Under the pieces are notes generated by a model. That model was not told the DNA's origin. It was given only the letters and a program-made list of their open reading frames with translations, and made no database searches. From assembly GCA_037833965.1 (NCBI GenBank), contig AP031356.1, positions 11,926,501-11,990,500 of the forward strand: a stretch of 64,000 bases of DNA, in the 5' to 3' direction. This stretch comes from Marchantia polymorpha subsp. ruderalis (lineage: Eukaryota > Streptophyta > Marchantiopsida > Marchantiales > Marchantiaceae). Below, piece after piece: positions 21,101-32,628 of this stretch (position 1 is its first letter; each line of letters starts with the position of its first letter). Both the position numbers and the translations under genes were made by a program.

Positions 21101-24100
21101 CTAGCTAGTGCCAAGAGCACTAGAACAATAACTAATAATGTCCCTAATATAACAACCTAAATCAAAAGGAACTAACTGTAACAAAGAATAAAAATTCTCT
21201 ACATCTATATTATGGGTCACTCTAATCTCTGCATAATAGTACAAGTAAGAAATACATGCTCTTCATCCTCAACTTCTCTTCCATCACATAGCCTACAAAT
21301 ACGTTGACTCCTATCAATATTAAGCCAACGTCCTTCCTCAATTCCTAGCCTATGAGATCCAGTTCTATGCCTAGCAATAATATGACGTAAGGATGTAGAG
21401 ATTCCTGCAAGTAGGTAATCTTGTTCACAATAAACAAGCATAGGATTCACATGAAGTTGATAAAACTGCATCTTGGTGCCGCATTTGCTCCAAATAATGT
21501 TCAGAAACTCCTCTTTTAGACGTTCACGTAGTGCTATAGGTTGTAGGTCCCAATCGCGTTCCGTCACATTCCACCTCAAAGACCAAGTTATCACATCCGC
21601 TAACCATCCTTTGGCACGTGTGGCACTCAAAGCCTGAGGAGGAAGGCGAGAAGCATCAAGAGATCTCACCCTTGTGATGTAAGTGATGGTCAAGTATAGA
21701 GCTTCAGCCTCTAGAGGTAAACAACCTGTTTCCGCAAGAAGAATAGCATATGAGGTTTGGTTTCTCACACCCAATTCTTCTTGTAGAAATATCTTCTGCA
21801 CCCTCTCCACACGCTCCCATCCTGTCTTCTTACAACCAGGACCCCACACTTGGGTTCCATACAATACTACCGGCAACACTAAGCTTCTGAATAAAAATTT
21901 CCTAAGACTCCAAGACACAAGATGAGCCCTTCTACACCGATTTAGCAATGAATATAGAGCTTTGTAACCACCTAAAAAGGCACTACAATGCAGTTTTATC
22001 AACTTCATGTGAATCTTATGCTTGTTTATTGTGAGCAAGGATATTTACTTGCAGAGATATCTACTTCTTTACGTCATATTATTGCTAGACATAGAACTGG
22101 ATCTCATAGTCTTGGGATTGAAGAAGGGCGTTGGTTGAACATTGATAGGAGTGAACGTATTTGTAGGCTATGTGATGGAAGAAAAGTTGAGGATGAAGAG
22201 CATGTATTTCTTACTTGTTCTAGGTATGTAGAGATTCGAGTGGCGCATAAAGTTGATGTCGAGAATTTCTTTTCTCTGCTTCAACTCGAGCCTTATGATT
22301 TAGCTAGCTTTTGGCTTTTGCAGATGTGGTGACTTGGTCTTTGAGGTGGAATGTGACGGAACTCGATTGGAATTTGCAACCTATTGCCCTACGCGAGCGT
22401 ATTAGGGAGGAATTTCTCAGCATTATGTGGAGCACACGAGGCACCAAGATGCAGTTTTATCAACTTCATGTGAATTCTATGCTTGTTTATTGTGAGCAAG
22501 TATACTTACTTGCAGAGATATCTACTTCTTTACGTCATATTATTGCTAGACATAGAACAAGATCTCATAGTCTTGGGATTGAATAAGGGCGTTGGTTGAA
22601 CATTGATAGGAGTGAACGTATTTGTAGACTATGTGATGGAAGAAAAGTTGAGGATGAAGAGCATGTATTTCTTACTTGTTCTAGCTATGTAGAGATTCGA
22701 GTGGCGCATAAAGTTGATGTCGAGAATTTCTTTTCTCTGCTTCAACTCGAGCCTTATGATTTAGGTTGTTACATTAGAGATATTATTAGTTACCGTTCTA
22801 GTGCTTTGGGCACTAGCTAGGGGGTTCTTTTGGTTCTCTCCTAGTTTGGAGTTGGTTTGTTTGTATTGTGTTTTTTAGCCTTTTGACCCTTTGGGTCCCA
22901 CGGGTTTGATCTATTTACCATTTACCATTTACCTTCTACTCTCTTTTGCACACAAAGTGCCCAACTATAATCATTAGAAAAATCAATGCCTAGATATTTA
23001 TAACTCTTCACCTCTTCTAATTGTAGATCCTGGTAATAGAAGGAAAACTTGGATCTAGTGCCCACTATCATGACTTTGGACTTCTCTATATTTACCTCCA
23101 TCTGATTCTGGGTACAAAAGCTAGCCAAAGTGTATAGGTGTTTCTGTAAACTAATTGCATCACGTGCTAGTAATATGATATCATCTGCATACAAGAGAGC
23201 TTTGATAACAAAGTTTCCAAGCTTGACACCTTCACTATCACATGCCTCCCACCACTCTTCGATATCATCTATAAAAACTCCAAATAGAGTAGGAGAGAGA
23301 GGACAACCTTGAATCACTCCAATGGTACTCAAATTCTCTTCAGTTTGAGAAGTGTTGATCTTGGCTCAAACAGATTGGTAAAGCGTGGCCACAGCTGCTA
23401 GAAGATCTGATGGTACTCCAATGACTTGCAGCCTTTCCCATAATAGCTCACGAGGTACGGTGTCAAAAGCTTTCTTAAAATCAATGAAGGCGCAAAACAA
23501 AGCTTTGCCATTGCCCTTCGATTTCTCCCACAAAACACGCAAAGCCAAGATATGGTCAATGGTGTTGTATGTGGGGCGAAAGCCTGCTTGAAATCGCGCT
23601 CTCTTTCGATGAGATTCAGTCCATGTGCTCAACTTTGACTCCACCAATTTGCCAAACAACTTGGCAAAAACACTACCCACCATGATAGTGCGATAGTTTG
23701 TCACCAAGTCCTTCCTTCCTGACTTGTGAATAGGCACAATCTTCCGTAATGACCAAGCTGAAGGAAAACCATACATAGCTGCATTCTCTAACGCTTTGGT
23801 GAGTCTCGGTCCAATAAGATCTCCTCCCCACTTCAAAAGTTCAATAGAGAGACCATCCAAATCCTTCAATTTACCATTTGCTAATTTTCTAACTTGAGTC
23901 ATCACCTCTGATTCAGAAAATAAGCCTGATGTTCCTTCACAACAAGGCATTGATGCAGCGTTGGGAAAGAAATAAAGCTTTTCAGCAAAGTCAATCAAAC
24001 TCTTGGGATCAAGAGTAGGTTTTGAAGACCTTACAGCTAACCGTCTCCAAAAGGATTTGGGATTCTCCATCAACTCCTTTGTCAAGGATTCCTGCTTCGT

Positions 24101-24655
24101 CCTCAAAAAAGCTCTTTTTTTAGACTTCACCAAGTCTTTGTAAAGCCTTGTCAAGGTAAGTCGACTTTGGAAATCCAAAGACTTGTCAACTGATCTCATC
24201 CTCGCTTGCTTACAATCCAAGTCAAACCATCCATTGCAAGGAAGCCCCCTAGCTCTTCGATCCTTGTGCCGCAAAAAGAACTTAGAAGCAGTGTCTTTGA
24301 GCAACTCTATTAATTTCCCACTCGCTGTATGTGGATCAAGGCTCCATGAAGTGTCAGTCAAAAGATTTTGAAAATGTAACATGTACAACTCTTTCTTACT
24401 AGGATCTAAACGAAACTTGGGAGAAGCTAAAACAGAATGGCATGGAGAGAGAGGGATTGTTTTTGATAACAAGAGAGTAAATAAGAGAGCTGCATGATCT
24501 GACTCTGGCTGAGGTTCTAGAATATCAAATTTTGAAATAAAAGAGCTATGAGTGGCTGAAGATAGAAGATAATCAATGGTGCTAACACCTGTAGGAGAAA
24601 AGCACGTATTGGAAAGGGAGTTGGGAAAGAGAGAGATACCGTTGAGAACTTTCAA
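21101..24655 (-). pseudogene. LINE-C ORF2 lacking the endonuclease N-terminus
   Basis: It reads from LKVLNGISLFPNSLSN (about residue 205) through STIDYLLSS and ESDHAALLF, the linker, the RT core (AFIDFKKAFDTVP, GCPLSPTLF, YADDIILLARD) and the zinc finger (CRLCDGREVEDEEHVFLTC). A TGA interrupts it near 23364-23366 (CAAACAGATTGG region). A short rearrangement at about 21235 shifts the frame after the zinc finger. It is also split by the B composite. C-specific residues are QDLQLEEVKSY and DPSKKELYMLHFQ. Confidence 0.85.
21974..22930 (+). mobile_element. LINE-B composite insertion, internally duplicated, TSD ACCT
   Basis: Its 3' part (22319-22930) is a B end from FADVVTWSLRW to the tail. Its 5' part (21974-22303) repeats the later segment MQFYQLHV...EPYDL, so the zinc-finger segment is present twice in direct order. 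A 15-bp filler (GCTAGCTTTTGGCTT) joins them. ACCT flanks the whole unit at 21970-21973 and 22931-22934, so it entered as one piece. The second segment has a stop (GAATAAGGG) at 22584-22586. Confidence 0.85.
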
Positions 24656-24657
24656 AT

Positions 24658-25075
24658 TGGCAGTAGCATAAAAAGTTTGAAGGTGAATGGACGCTTGAGT
24701 CAGAAGTTACAGCTCATTTGGAGTTTCGACTTTTTGTTTCGAGTGTTCAGGAGGTCACAAAAATGTTCAGACATTTTTATCTTTTAGACGAAGCATGATC
24801 TGAGGCTGAAAATTTTTGGGGACTTGGAGATCAATATTCGGCAGTAGCATAAAAAGTTTGAAGGTGAACGGACGCTTGAGTCAGAAGTTACAGACCATTT
24901 TGAGTTTCGACTTTTTATCTCGAGTGTTCAGGTGGTCACAAAAATGTTCAGACATTTTTATCTTTTTGACAAAGCATGATCTGAGGCTGAAAATTTTTGA
25001 GGACTTGGGGATTGATATTCGGCAGAAGCTCATCAAGTTTGAAGGTGCATGGACGCTTGAGTGAGAAGTTACGAT
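24658..25075 (+). repeat. Type II 181-bp monomers, about 2.3 copies
   Basis: Sense-oriented type II units upstream of an A ORF1. They end in GAAGTTACGATATTTTTTGG, which begins the leader (25076-25136). The type I array is missing, cut off at the C copy. Confidence 0.85.
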
Positions 25076-25136
25076 ATTTTTTGGTGTTTTGACCTAGAAT
25101 TTAGAGTGTTTCGGTTGATACGGAAGTTGATACGAC

Positions 25137-26222
25137 ATGGCTTCTCAAGACGATATTTTTCAGCTTCTGCAAACAATTTTCGAAGAATTGAAGGAACTTC
25201 GACATGAATTCAAGATGCAACAGGCTGCTTTAACTCTCGCACATAATCAAATTCGAGAGTTGAAGGGATCACAGAAGAACGTGGAGAAGGTGTTCAAGGA
25301 TAGTGTGGGTGTGATGTGGGATGTATCTAAATCTGTGGATGACATCCAAGGGAAGGTATGCTCTCAGATGACAAGTGCGGATAGTCCTAGATTGCATGAG
25401 GTGGTCGAAAGCTTAGATTTGAAGATCAAATCCTACGCTGAAGCTACAAAGGCTGCTCAAATCTCTTTTTGTCAAAAACAAGAGATTGAAAAGTCCAACC
25501 AGCTTGCACGTAGCAAGAATGTGAGAATTTCAGGTTTACCTGAAATAGAGAATGAAGATGTCAAGAGTGTTGTCACCAAGTTTTTGGATGAAACACTTCA
25601 GGTGTCCAATGCGGAATTGGCTCAAGCTTTTCGTATTGGAAACAAGGGAGCTCAACCTCGTGGTATTATAGTGAAGTTTGTCAATCAAACTCAACGTGAT
25701 GTTGCCTTGGCTAATAAGGTAAATGGTAAATGGTAAATAGATCAAGCCCGTGGGACCCAAAGGGTCAAAAGGCTAAAAAACACAATACAAACAATCCAAC
25801 TCCAAACTAGGAGAGAACCAAAAGAACCCCCTAGCTAGTGCCCAAAGCACTAGAACGGTAACTAATAATATCCCTAATGTAACAACCTAAATCATAAGGC
25901 TCGAGTTGAAGCAGAGAAAAGAAATTCTCCACATCAACTTTATGGGCCACTCGAATCTCAACATACCTAGAACAAGTAAGAAATACATGCTCTTCATCCT
26001 CACCTTTTCTTCCATCACATAGTCTACAAATACGTTCACTCCTACCAATGTTAAAGGTATGTAATAAGGCTATGTTAAAGGGACGTAGAATATGGTTGGA
26101 TCCTGATCTGACTCCTCTACAAGTGGAAGTTAGGAGAAAGGAGCTTGCGAAGGTAAAAGAGGCTCAAGAATCGGGTTTTGTTGCTTATTTACACGATGGG
26201 AGAGCAATCGTTACTCAAAGGA
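25137..26222 (+). pseudogene. LINE-A ORF1 split by a minus LINE 3' end
   Basis: It starts MASQDDIFQLLQTIFEELKELRHEF, is open for 194 codons to ANK and continues after the insertion (AMLKGRRIWLDPDL...AIVTQRR). The N-terminal half is predicted to be coiled coil; NVRISGLPE to LANK is the RRM-like part. The sequence changes to a minus B copy at 26223, about ten codons before the expected TAG. Apart from the insertion no break is visible. Confidence 0.85.
25719..26061 (-). mobile_element. 343-bp LINE 3' end, TSD TAATAAG
   Basis: Tail, 3' UTR and the end of ORF2 down to the zinc-finger region on the minus strand. TAATAAG lies at 25712-25718 and 26062-26068 and occurs once in intact A ORF1. About nine bases at its 5' end (AAAGGTATG) match no LINE sequence at that position. 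Confidence 0.9.
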
Positions 26223-26244
26223 GGAATATCTCTAATGTAACAAC

Positions 26245-29200
26245 CTAAATCATAAGGCTCGAGTTGTAAGAAATACATGTAAGAAATACATGCTCTTCAT
26301 CCTCAACTTTTCTTCCATCACATAGCCTACAAATACGTTCACTCCTATCAATGTTCAACCAACGCCCTTCTTCAATCCCAAGACTATGAGATCCAGTTCT
26401 ATGTCTAGCAATAATATGACGTAAAGAAGTAGATATCCCTGCAAGTAAGTATCCTTGCTCACAATAAATAAGCATAGGATTCACATGAAGTTGATAAAAC
26501 TGCATCTTGGTGCCTCGTCTGCTCCACATAATGCTGAGAAATTCCTCCTTTATACGCTCGCGTAGGGCAATAGGTTGCAAATTCCAATCGAGTTCCGTCA
26601 CATTCCACCTCAAAGACCAAGTCACCACATCTGCAAACCAACCCTTGGGACGTGTGGCATGCATAGCTTCAAGAGGAAGTCGAGAAGCATCAAGAGATCT
26701 CACTCTTTTGACGTAAGTGATAGTCAAAAAGAGAGCTTCAGCCTCAAGAGGTAGACAACCTGTTTCCGCAAGAAGAATTGCATAAGAAGTTTGGGTCCTC
26801 ACACCCAATTCTTCTTGTAAGAAGATCTTTTGCACCCTCTCCAAACGCTGCCAACCTGTCTTCTTACAACCAGGACCCCACACTTGTGTTCCATATAAGA
26901 TAACGGGAAACACTAAGCTCCTGAATAAGAATTTCCTAAGACTCCAAGACACTAGATGAGCTCCTCTACATCTATTTAGCAATGAATATAGAGCTTTGAA
27001 ACCAGCTTCTACCCTCTTTTGCACACAAAGTGCCCAACTATAATCAGATGAGAAATCAATGCCCAAATATTTGTAACTTTTCACTTGTTCCAACTCTAAT
27101 CCTTTGTAACAGAAAGAGAGCTTGGATCTAGTGCCCACAAGAATGACTTTGGACTTCTCCAAATTGACTTCCATCTGATTTTGAGTACAAAAGCTAGCCA
27201 AAGTGTCGAGGTGTTTCTGTAAACTAGTGGCATCACGTGCTAGTAATATGACATCATCTGCATACAAAAGAGCTTTGATGACAAAGCCTCCAAGTTTAAC
27301 ACCTTCGCTATCACAATCCTCCAACCACCTTTCTATATCATCTATGAAAACTCCAAAGAGAGTGGGAGAGAGAGGACAACCTTGAATGACTCCAATGGTG
27401 CTGATAATCTCTTCGGTTTGAGAAGTGTTGATCTTGGCCCGAACTGAGTGGTATAATGCAGCCACCGCTGCCAAGAGATCTGATGGTACTCCAATGGCTT
27501 GCAATCTTTGCCATAAAAGCTCACGAGGTACTGTGTCAAAAGCTTTCTTGAAATCAATGAAGGCACAAAACAAAGCTTTTCCATTACCCTTGGATTTCTC
27601 CCATAGAACACGTAAAACCAAGATATGATCTATAGTGTTGAATGTAGGACGAAAACCAGCTTGGAACCGCGCTCTCTTCTGACAAGATTCAGCCCATGTG
27701 CTCAACTTTGACTCCACCAATTTGCCAAATAACTTGGCAAAAATACTACCCACCATGATAGTGCGATAGTTTGTCACCAAGGCCTTGCTCCCAGATTTGT
27801 GAATAGGAACAATCTTCCGTAGAGACCAAGAGGAAGGAAAGCCATGAATAGCAGCATCCTCTAACACTTTCGTGAGTATAGGTCCAATAGCATCTCCTCC
27901 CCACTTGAGAAGTTCAATGGAAAGCCCATCCAAATCCTCACATTTACCATTTGCCAATTGTCTGAGTTGAGTCATCACTTCAACTTCTGAAAATAAGCCT
28001 GGATTTCCTTCACAATGTGGCATAGATGCAACATTGGGAAAGAAATAAAGCTTTTCAGCAAAAGAAATCAAAGACTTGGGATCAAGAGTAGGTTTAGAAG
28101 ATCGTACTGCCAACCGCCTCCAAAAGGATTTGGGATTCTCCAAGAGCTCCTTTGTCAAGCACTCTTGCTTCTGCCTCAAAAATGCTCGTTTCTTGGACTT
28201 CACCAAGTCTTTGTAAAGTCTTGTCATAATCAACCGATTGTGAAGATCCAAGGATTTATCAAGTGATCTCGCCCTCGCTTGCTTGCAATCAAAGTCAAAC
28301 CATCCATTGCAAGGAAGACCTCTAGCTCTCCTGGTCTTATGTCTCAAAAAGAACTTAGAAGCAGAGTTTTGGAGCAACTCAGTTAGTTGCAAACTAGATG
28401 TATGTGGATCAAGGCTCCAAGTAGTACAAGTCAAGAGGTCTTGGAAATGTTCACTATAAAGTTGCTTCTTACTAGCATCTAAACAAAACTTGGGGGAAGT
28501 AGAAACATAGTGACATGTAGGGAGAGGGATTGACGTTGACAACAAAAGAGTAAATAAAAGAGGTGTATGATCTGATTCTCGTTGAGGCTCTAGAATATCA
28601 AACGCTGAGATAAATGAACTATTAGTGGCAGAGGACAAAAGATAATCTATAGTGCTAACACCAGTAGAGGAAAAACATGTATTGGAGTGAGAGTTGGGAA
28701 AGAAAGAAACACCATTGAGAACTTTCAGATTACAAGTGGCTCCAAAAGTCAAGAAATGCTCAGTCAAATCATTTGTACAAGGATCACAAGAGACTCTAGA
28801 CCACAAACTATCTCTACTTTCTTCAAAAGAGTGAGAAGACAATGAACTATCAAATTGTGTAAATTGAGCGGAACTTATGCGGGCATTGAAGTCTCCAACA
28901 AGAAAAACTTCACCTTTGTCTTGATATTTGAGAACATCTCCTATGAGCCGATGGAATGGTTGACTTCGATTGCAAGTGCTTGTGGAGTAGATCTGCATGG
29001 ATAATGGTGCAAAGTAGCAAACTGCCAAATAACTGTAAGATCCTCCAATCGATCCAAGACGAAGCCAATGATATTGTTTCCCAATATCTTGGCTTTCCAA
29101 ATGTATCATAGGAAGAAGTTCAGATCTGATGAAAGTAGCAATGCCTCCAAAGCCTCTTCCTGCTTGTCGATTTCTATGGTTCCAAGTAGATCCCACCAGA

Positions 29201-29346
29201 GTAAACCCTTGTATCTCTCCAATAACATTACTTTCATGCTCCCAAGTCTCAACAATGTTGAGGATGTCTGCCATCTTCCAAATCGGATGTGCACTCACAT
29301 ACTTAGTAGTAGATAGGCCTCTTATGTTCCACATCAACACCCTCAA
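26245..29346 (-). pseudogene. LINE-B ORF2, open but missing the C-terminal end
   Basis: About 1,030 codons are open, beginning TTG AGG GTG TTG ATG TGG; the first ATG gives MWNIRGLSTTKYVSAHPIW. Endonuclease motifs (WNIRG, ETWEHES, GDFNARI, TIDYLL, SDH), RT motifs (AFIDFKKAFDTVP, GCPLSPTLF, YADDVILLA) and the zinc finger CRLCDGRKVEDEEHVFLTC are all intact. After the last cysteine the sequence changes (ISYNSSLMI, stop), so about 45 residues at the end are replaced. The enzyme domains look whole, but without the 3' UTR the RNA would lack its probable recognition site. Confidence 0.85.
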
Positions 29347-29358
29347 TCTCTTGGATTG

Positions 29359-30096
29359 CTAGGTTGATGATTGTCTCCTTCTCTTGGTGATAATAGCTTG
29401 ACTATCACGTAGATAAGCAACAAAACCTGCATCTTGAGCTTCTTTGACTTTTGCAAGCTCCTTCCTCCTTGCTTCAACTTGAAGAGGTGTAAGATCTGGA
29501 TCTAACCAAATCCTCCGTCCCTTGAGAATGGCCTTGTTAGCTAAAGCCATATCACGTTGAGCTTGATCCACAAACTTAACAATAATGGCACGAGGTTGTG
29601 TGCCTTTGTTGCCAATACGATAAGCATGAGCCAAATCCGGATTAGCAACATCAAGTGTTTCAGTCAAAAACTTGGTGACCACACTCTTCACCTCTTCCTT
29701 CTCAGATTCAGGTAGACCCGAAATCCTCACATTCTTCATACGAGCAAATTGATTAGCCTTTTCAATCTCTTGCTCTTGACAGAAAGAGATATGAGCAGAC
29801 TTGGTAGCTTCAGCATAGGACTTCATTTTCACCTCTAGAGTTTCAACCACTTCATGCAAAGCAGGAGTAGTAACAGTAGAAGCTTGAGAACCAACCTTGT
29901 CTTGAATGTCCTCAACAGATCCAGAGATTTGGAGTATGATCTTCTCAAAACTTTTGTGAGAAATCTTCAACTCCCTGATTTCATTCTTTGCAGCAGCCAA
30001 GGCAACATTTTGTGCCTTGAATTCTTGGCGTAGCACTTTCAATTCCTCCAAAACCGATTGCACAAGATTGAGAAGTTTGTTTTCAGAATCCATCAT
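29359..30096 (-). CDS. LINE-B ORF1, RNA-binding protein, intact (245 aa)
   Basis: The protein starts MMDSENKLLNLVQ. Residues about 5-75 form heptad-like helices (LVQSVLEELKVLRQEF, LAAAKNEIRELKISHKSFEK), a likely trimerising coiled coil. NVRISGLPESEKEEV to LANKAILKGRRIW is the RRM-like region, and LTPLQVEARRKELAKVKEAQ with the basic end KRRRQSST the C-terminal domain, as in L1 ORF1p (Transposase_22 family). Such proteins coat LINE RNA and act as nucleic-acid chaperones. It ends in TAG followed by CAA TCC, with ORF2 in the same frame 12 nt on. It is the only unbroken B ORF1 in the window. Confidence 0.85.
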   Translation of the reverse strand: MMDSENKLLNLVQSVLEELKVLRQEFKAQNVALAAAKNEIRELKISHKSFEKIILQISGSVEDIQDKVGSQASTVTTPALHEVVETLEVKMKSYAEATKSAHISFCQEQEIEKANQFARMKNVRISGLPESEKEEVKSVVTKFLTETLDVANPDLAHAYRIGNKGTQPRAIIVKFVDQAQRDMALANKAILKGRRIWLDPDLTPLQVEARRKELAKVKEAQDAGFVAYLRDSQAIITKRRRQSST

Positions 30097-30129
30097 GAAC
30101 CCAACTTTGCAAGATGTTACACAAGCTCA

Positions 30130-30637
30130 AAGTTTTGAAATGACAACTTCTTGAAAGCAGCTCCGTTGGGGCTGAAAATTTGCAGGTATGTGCGTCCGTC
30201 CGTTGTGAACAAGCCCAACAAATCTCAGCTCCTGTTGACACTCCAGCAAGAAGATATGGCCCCCGCAAGATTCATGCTCAAATCCCTAAACTCAAAGTTT
30301 CGAAATGACAACTTCTTGACAGCAGCTCCGTTGGGGCTGAAAATTTGCAGGTATGTGCGCCCGGCCGTTTTGAACAAGCCCACCAAATCTCAGCTCCTGT
30401 TGACACTCTAGCAAGAAGATATGGCCCCCGCAAGATTCATGCTCAAATCCCTAAACTCAAAGTTTCGAAATGACAACTTCTTGACAGCAGCTCCGTTGGG
30501 GCTGAAAATTTGCAGGTATGTGCACCCGGCCGTTGTGAACAAGCTCACCAAATCTCAGCTCCTGTTGACACTCCAGCAAGAAGATATGGCCCCCGCAAGA
30601 TTCATGCTCAAATCCCTAAACTCAAAGTTTCGAAATG
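30130..30637 (-). repeat. Type III 165-bp promoter monomers, about 3 copies
   Basis: AAGATATGGC recurs at 30251, 30416 and 30581, exactly 165 bp apart. The array lies just upstream of B ORF1 (leader 30097-30129), in the same position as in the B copies at 40031 and 58273, so it is the B 5' UTR. Confidence 0.85.
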
Positions 30638-30715
30638 ATGTTGCCTCAAAGTTTTGAAATGCAACAACATGTTTTCAATTTTCATTATAAATAAACAACA
30701 TGATAATTTGATGTT
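30638..30715. other. 78-bp AT-rich filler of unknown origin
   Basis: It lies between the end of a type III array and a C ORF2 fragment. It contains AACAACATG twice and ATTATAAATAAAC but matches neither LINE. It could be a remnant of host DNA or a filler made during insertion of the B copy. Confidence 0.5.
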
Positions 30716-32141
30716 TTCCTTCACAACAAGGCATTGATGCAGCGTTGGGAAAGAAATAAAGCTTTTCAGCAAAGTCAATCAAACTCTTGGGATCAAGAGT
30801 AGGTTTTGAAGACCTTACAGCTAACCGTCTCCAAAAGGATTTGGGATTCTCCATCAACTCCTTCGTCAAGGGTTCCTGCTTCGTCCTCAAAAAAGCTCTT
30901 TTTTTAGACTTCACCAAGTCTTTGTAAAGCCGTGTCAAGGTAAGCCGACTTTGGAAATCCAAAGACTTGTCAACTGATCTCATCCTCGCTTGCTTACAAT
31001 CCAAGTCAAACCATCCATTGCAAGGAAGCCCCCTAGCTCTTCGATCCTTGTGCCGCAAAAAGAACTTAGAAGCAGTGTCTTTGAGCAACTTTATTAATTG
31101 CCCACTCGCTGTATGTGGATCAAGGCTCCATGAAGTGTGAGTCAAAAGGTTTTGAAAATGTAACATGTACAACTCTTTCTTACTAGGATCTAAACGAAAC
31201 TTGGGAGAAGCTAAAACAGAATGGCATGGAGAGAGAGGGATTGTTTTTGATAACAAGAGAGTAAATAAGAGAGGTGCATGATCTGACTCTGGCTGAGGTT
31301 CTAGAATATCAAATTTCGAAATGAAAGAGCTATGAGTGGCTGAAGATAGAAGATAATCAATGGTGCTAACACCTGTAGGAGAAAAGCACGTATTGGAAAG
31401 GGAGTTGGGAAAGAGAGAGATACCGTTGAGAACTTTCAAATTACATGTGGCTCCAAAGGTTAGAAAGTGTTCTGTCAAAGGATTTGTACAAATATCAGAA
31501 GACTTTCTACACCACATACTATCTTCAAGTTCTTCAAAGGAGGGAGAACTCAAGAGATCACCAACTTGAGTAAATTGTGCACAACCTATTCGAGCATTGA
31601 AATCTCCAACCAGAAAAACTTCACCTTTGCTCTGATAATTGAGAACATCTCCTATAAGTCGATGGAATGGTTGACTCCGATTGCAAGTGCGTGTGGAGTA
31701 GATAGGCATGGACAATGGTGCAAAGTAACAAACAGCCAAATAACTATAAGATCCTCCAACCAAACCAAGACGAAGCCAATGATATTGACCTCCAATATCC
31801 TGACCTTCTAAATGTATCAAAGGTAGAAATTGAGATCTGATGAAAGTAGCAATACCGCCATAGCCTCTTCCAGCTCGTTGACTTCTCTGATTCCAAGTGG
31901 ATCCCACCAAAGTAAACCCTGGTATCTCTCCAATAGTGTTGCTCTCATGTTCCCACGTCTCCACAATGTTGATGATGTCCGCCATCTTCCAAATCGGATT
32001 AGCACTCACATACTTGGTTGTAGAAAGACCTCTAATATTCCACATTAACACCCTCAAGCTCTTGGATTGCTATGTGGATGATTGTCTCTTCCTTTGAGTG
32101 ACAATTGCTTGTCCATCACGAAGATAAGCAAAAAAATCCAG
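30716..32141 (-). pseudogene. LINE-C fragment: end of ORF1 and first 440 codons of ORF2
   Basis: ORF2 is open from TTG AGG GTG TTA ATG TGG (MWNIRGLSTTKYVSANPIW) at 32057 to PCCEG near 30717, with the whole endonuclease: ETWEHES, GDFNARI, TIDYLL, ESDHAPLLF. Upstream are the last codons of ORF1 and its TAG CAA TCC (ORF1 part 32061-32141, with a change to AKKSS near the end). The RT, zinc finger and 3' end are missing. It is probably the 5' remnant of a longer C copy. Confidence 0.85.
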
Positions 32142-32240
32142 TGAAAAGTTACAAATATTTGGGCATTGATTTCTCATCTGATTATAGTTGGGCACTTTGT
32201 GTGCAAAAGAGGGTAGAAGCTGGTTTCAAAGCTCTATATT
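32142..32240 (+). other. LINE-B ORF2 scrap (YKYLGIDFSSDYSW)
   Basis: Ninety-nine bp of plus-strand B ORF2, coding for VKSYKYLGIDFSSDYSWALCVQKRVEAGFKALY, lie between a C fragment and a minus A 3' end. It has no ends of its own. Confidence 0.65.
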
Positions 32241-32628
32241 GGTAAATGGTAAATGGTAAATAGATCAAGCCCGTGGGACCCAAAGGGTCAAAAGGCTAAA
32301 AAACACAATACAAACAATCCAACCCCAAACTAGGAGAGAACCAAAAGAACCCCCTAGCTAGTGCCCAAAGCACTAGAACGGTAACTAATAATATCTCTAA
32401 TGTAACAACCTAAATCATAAGGCTCGAGTTGAAGCAGAGAAAAGAAATTCTCGACATCAACTTTATGCGCCACTCGAATCTCTATATATCTAGTACAAGT
32501 AATAAACACATGCTCTTCATCCTCAACATTTCTCCCATCACATAGCCTACAAATCCGTTCACTCCTATCAATATTCAACCAACGTCCTTCCTCAATTCCA
32601 AGCCTATGAGATCCTGTTCTATGCCTGG
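32241..32628 (-). mobile_element. LINE-A 3' end, about 390 bp
   Basis: Tail, 3' UTR and the ORF2 end up to the zinc finger (NIDRSERICRLCDGRNVEDEEH) on the minus strand. It stops at ATGCCTGG, where the tail of a second minus A copy starts. Confidence 0.8.

Larger units (their letters stand above)
20986..24657 (-). mobile_element. LINE-C copy, minus, split by a LINE-B composite
   Basis: It starts with a tail that mixes 7-bp and 6-bp units, then the C-type 3' UTR, and runs to ORF2 residue 208 or so, where it is 5'-truncated. The B composite at 21974-22930 is flanked by ACCT. It is the longest C ORF2 in the window. Confidence 0.85.
26223..30637 (-). mobile_element. LINE-B copy with 5' UTR, ORF1 and ORF2, 3' end lost
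   Basis: From the 5' side it has about three type III monomers, a short leader, an intact ORF1, the TAG CAA TCC junction and a long ORF2. The 3' UTR and tail are missing: the copy stops inside the last codons of ORF2 against A ORF1. A deletion with a short repeat (TAAGAAATACATG twice) lies at 26265-26290. Loss of the 3' end cannot come from reverse transcription and implies a later deletion. Confidence 0.85.
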
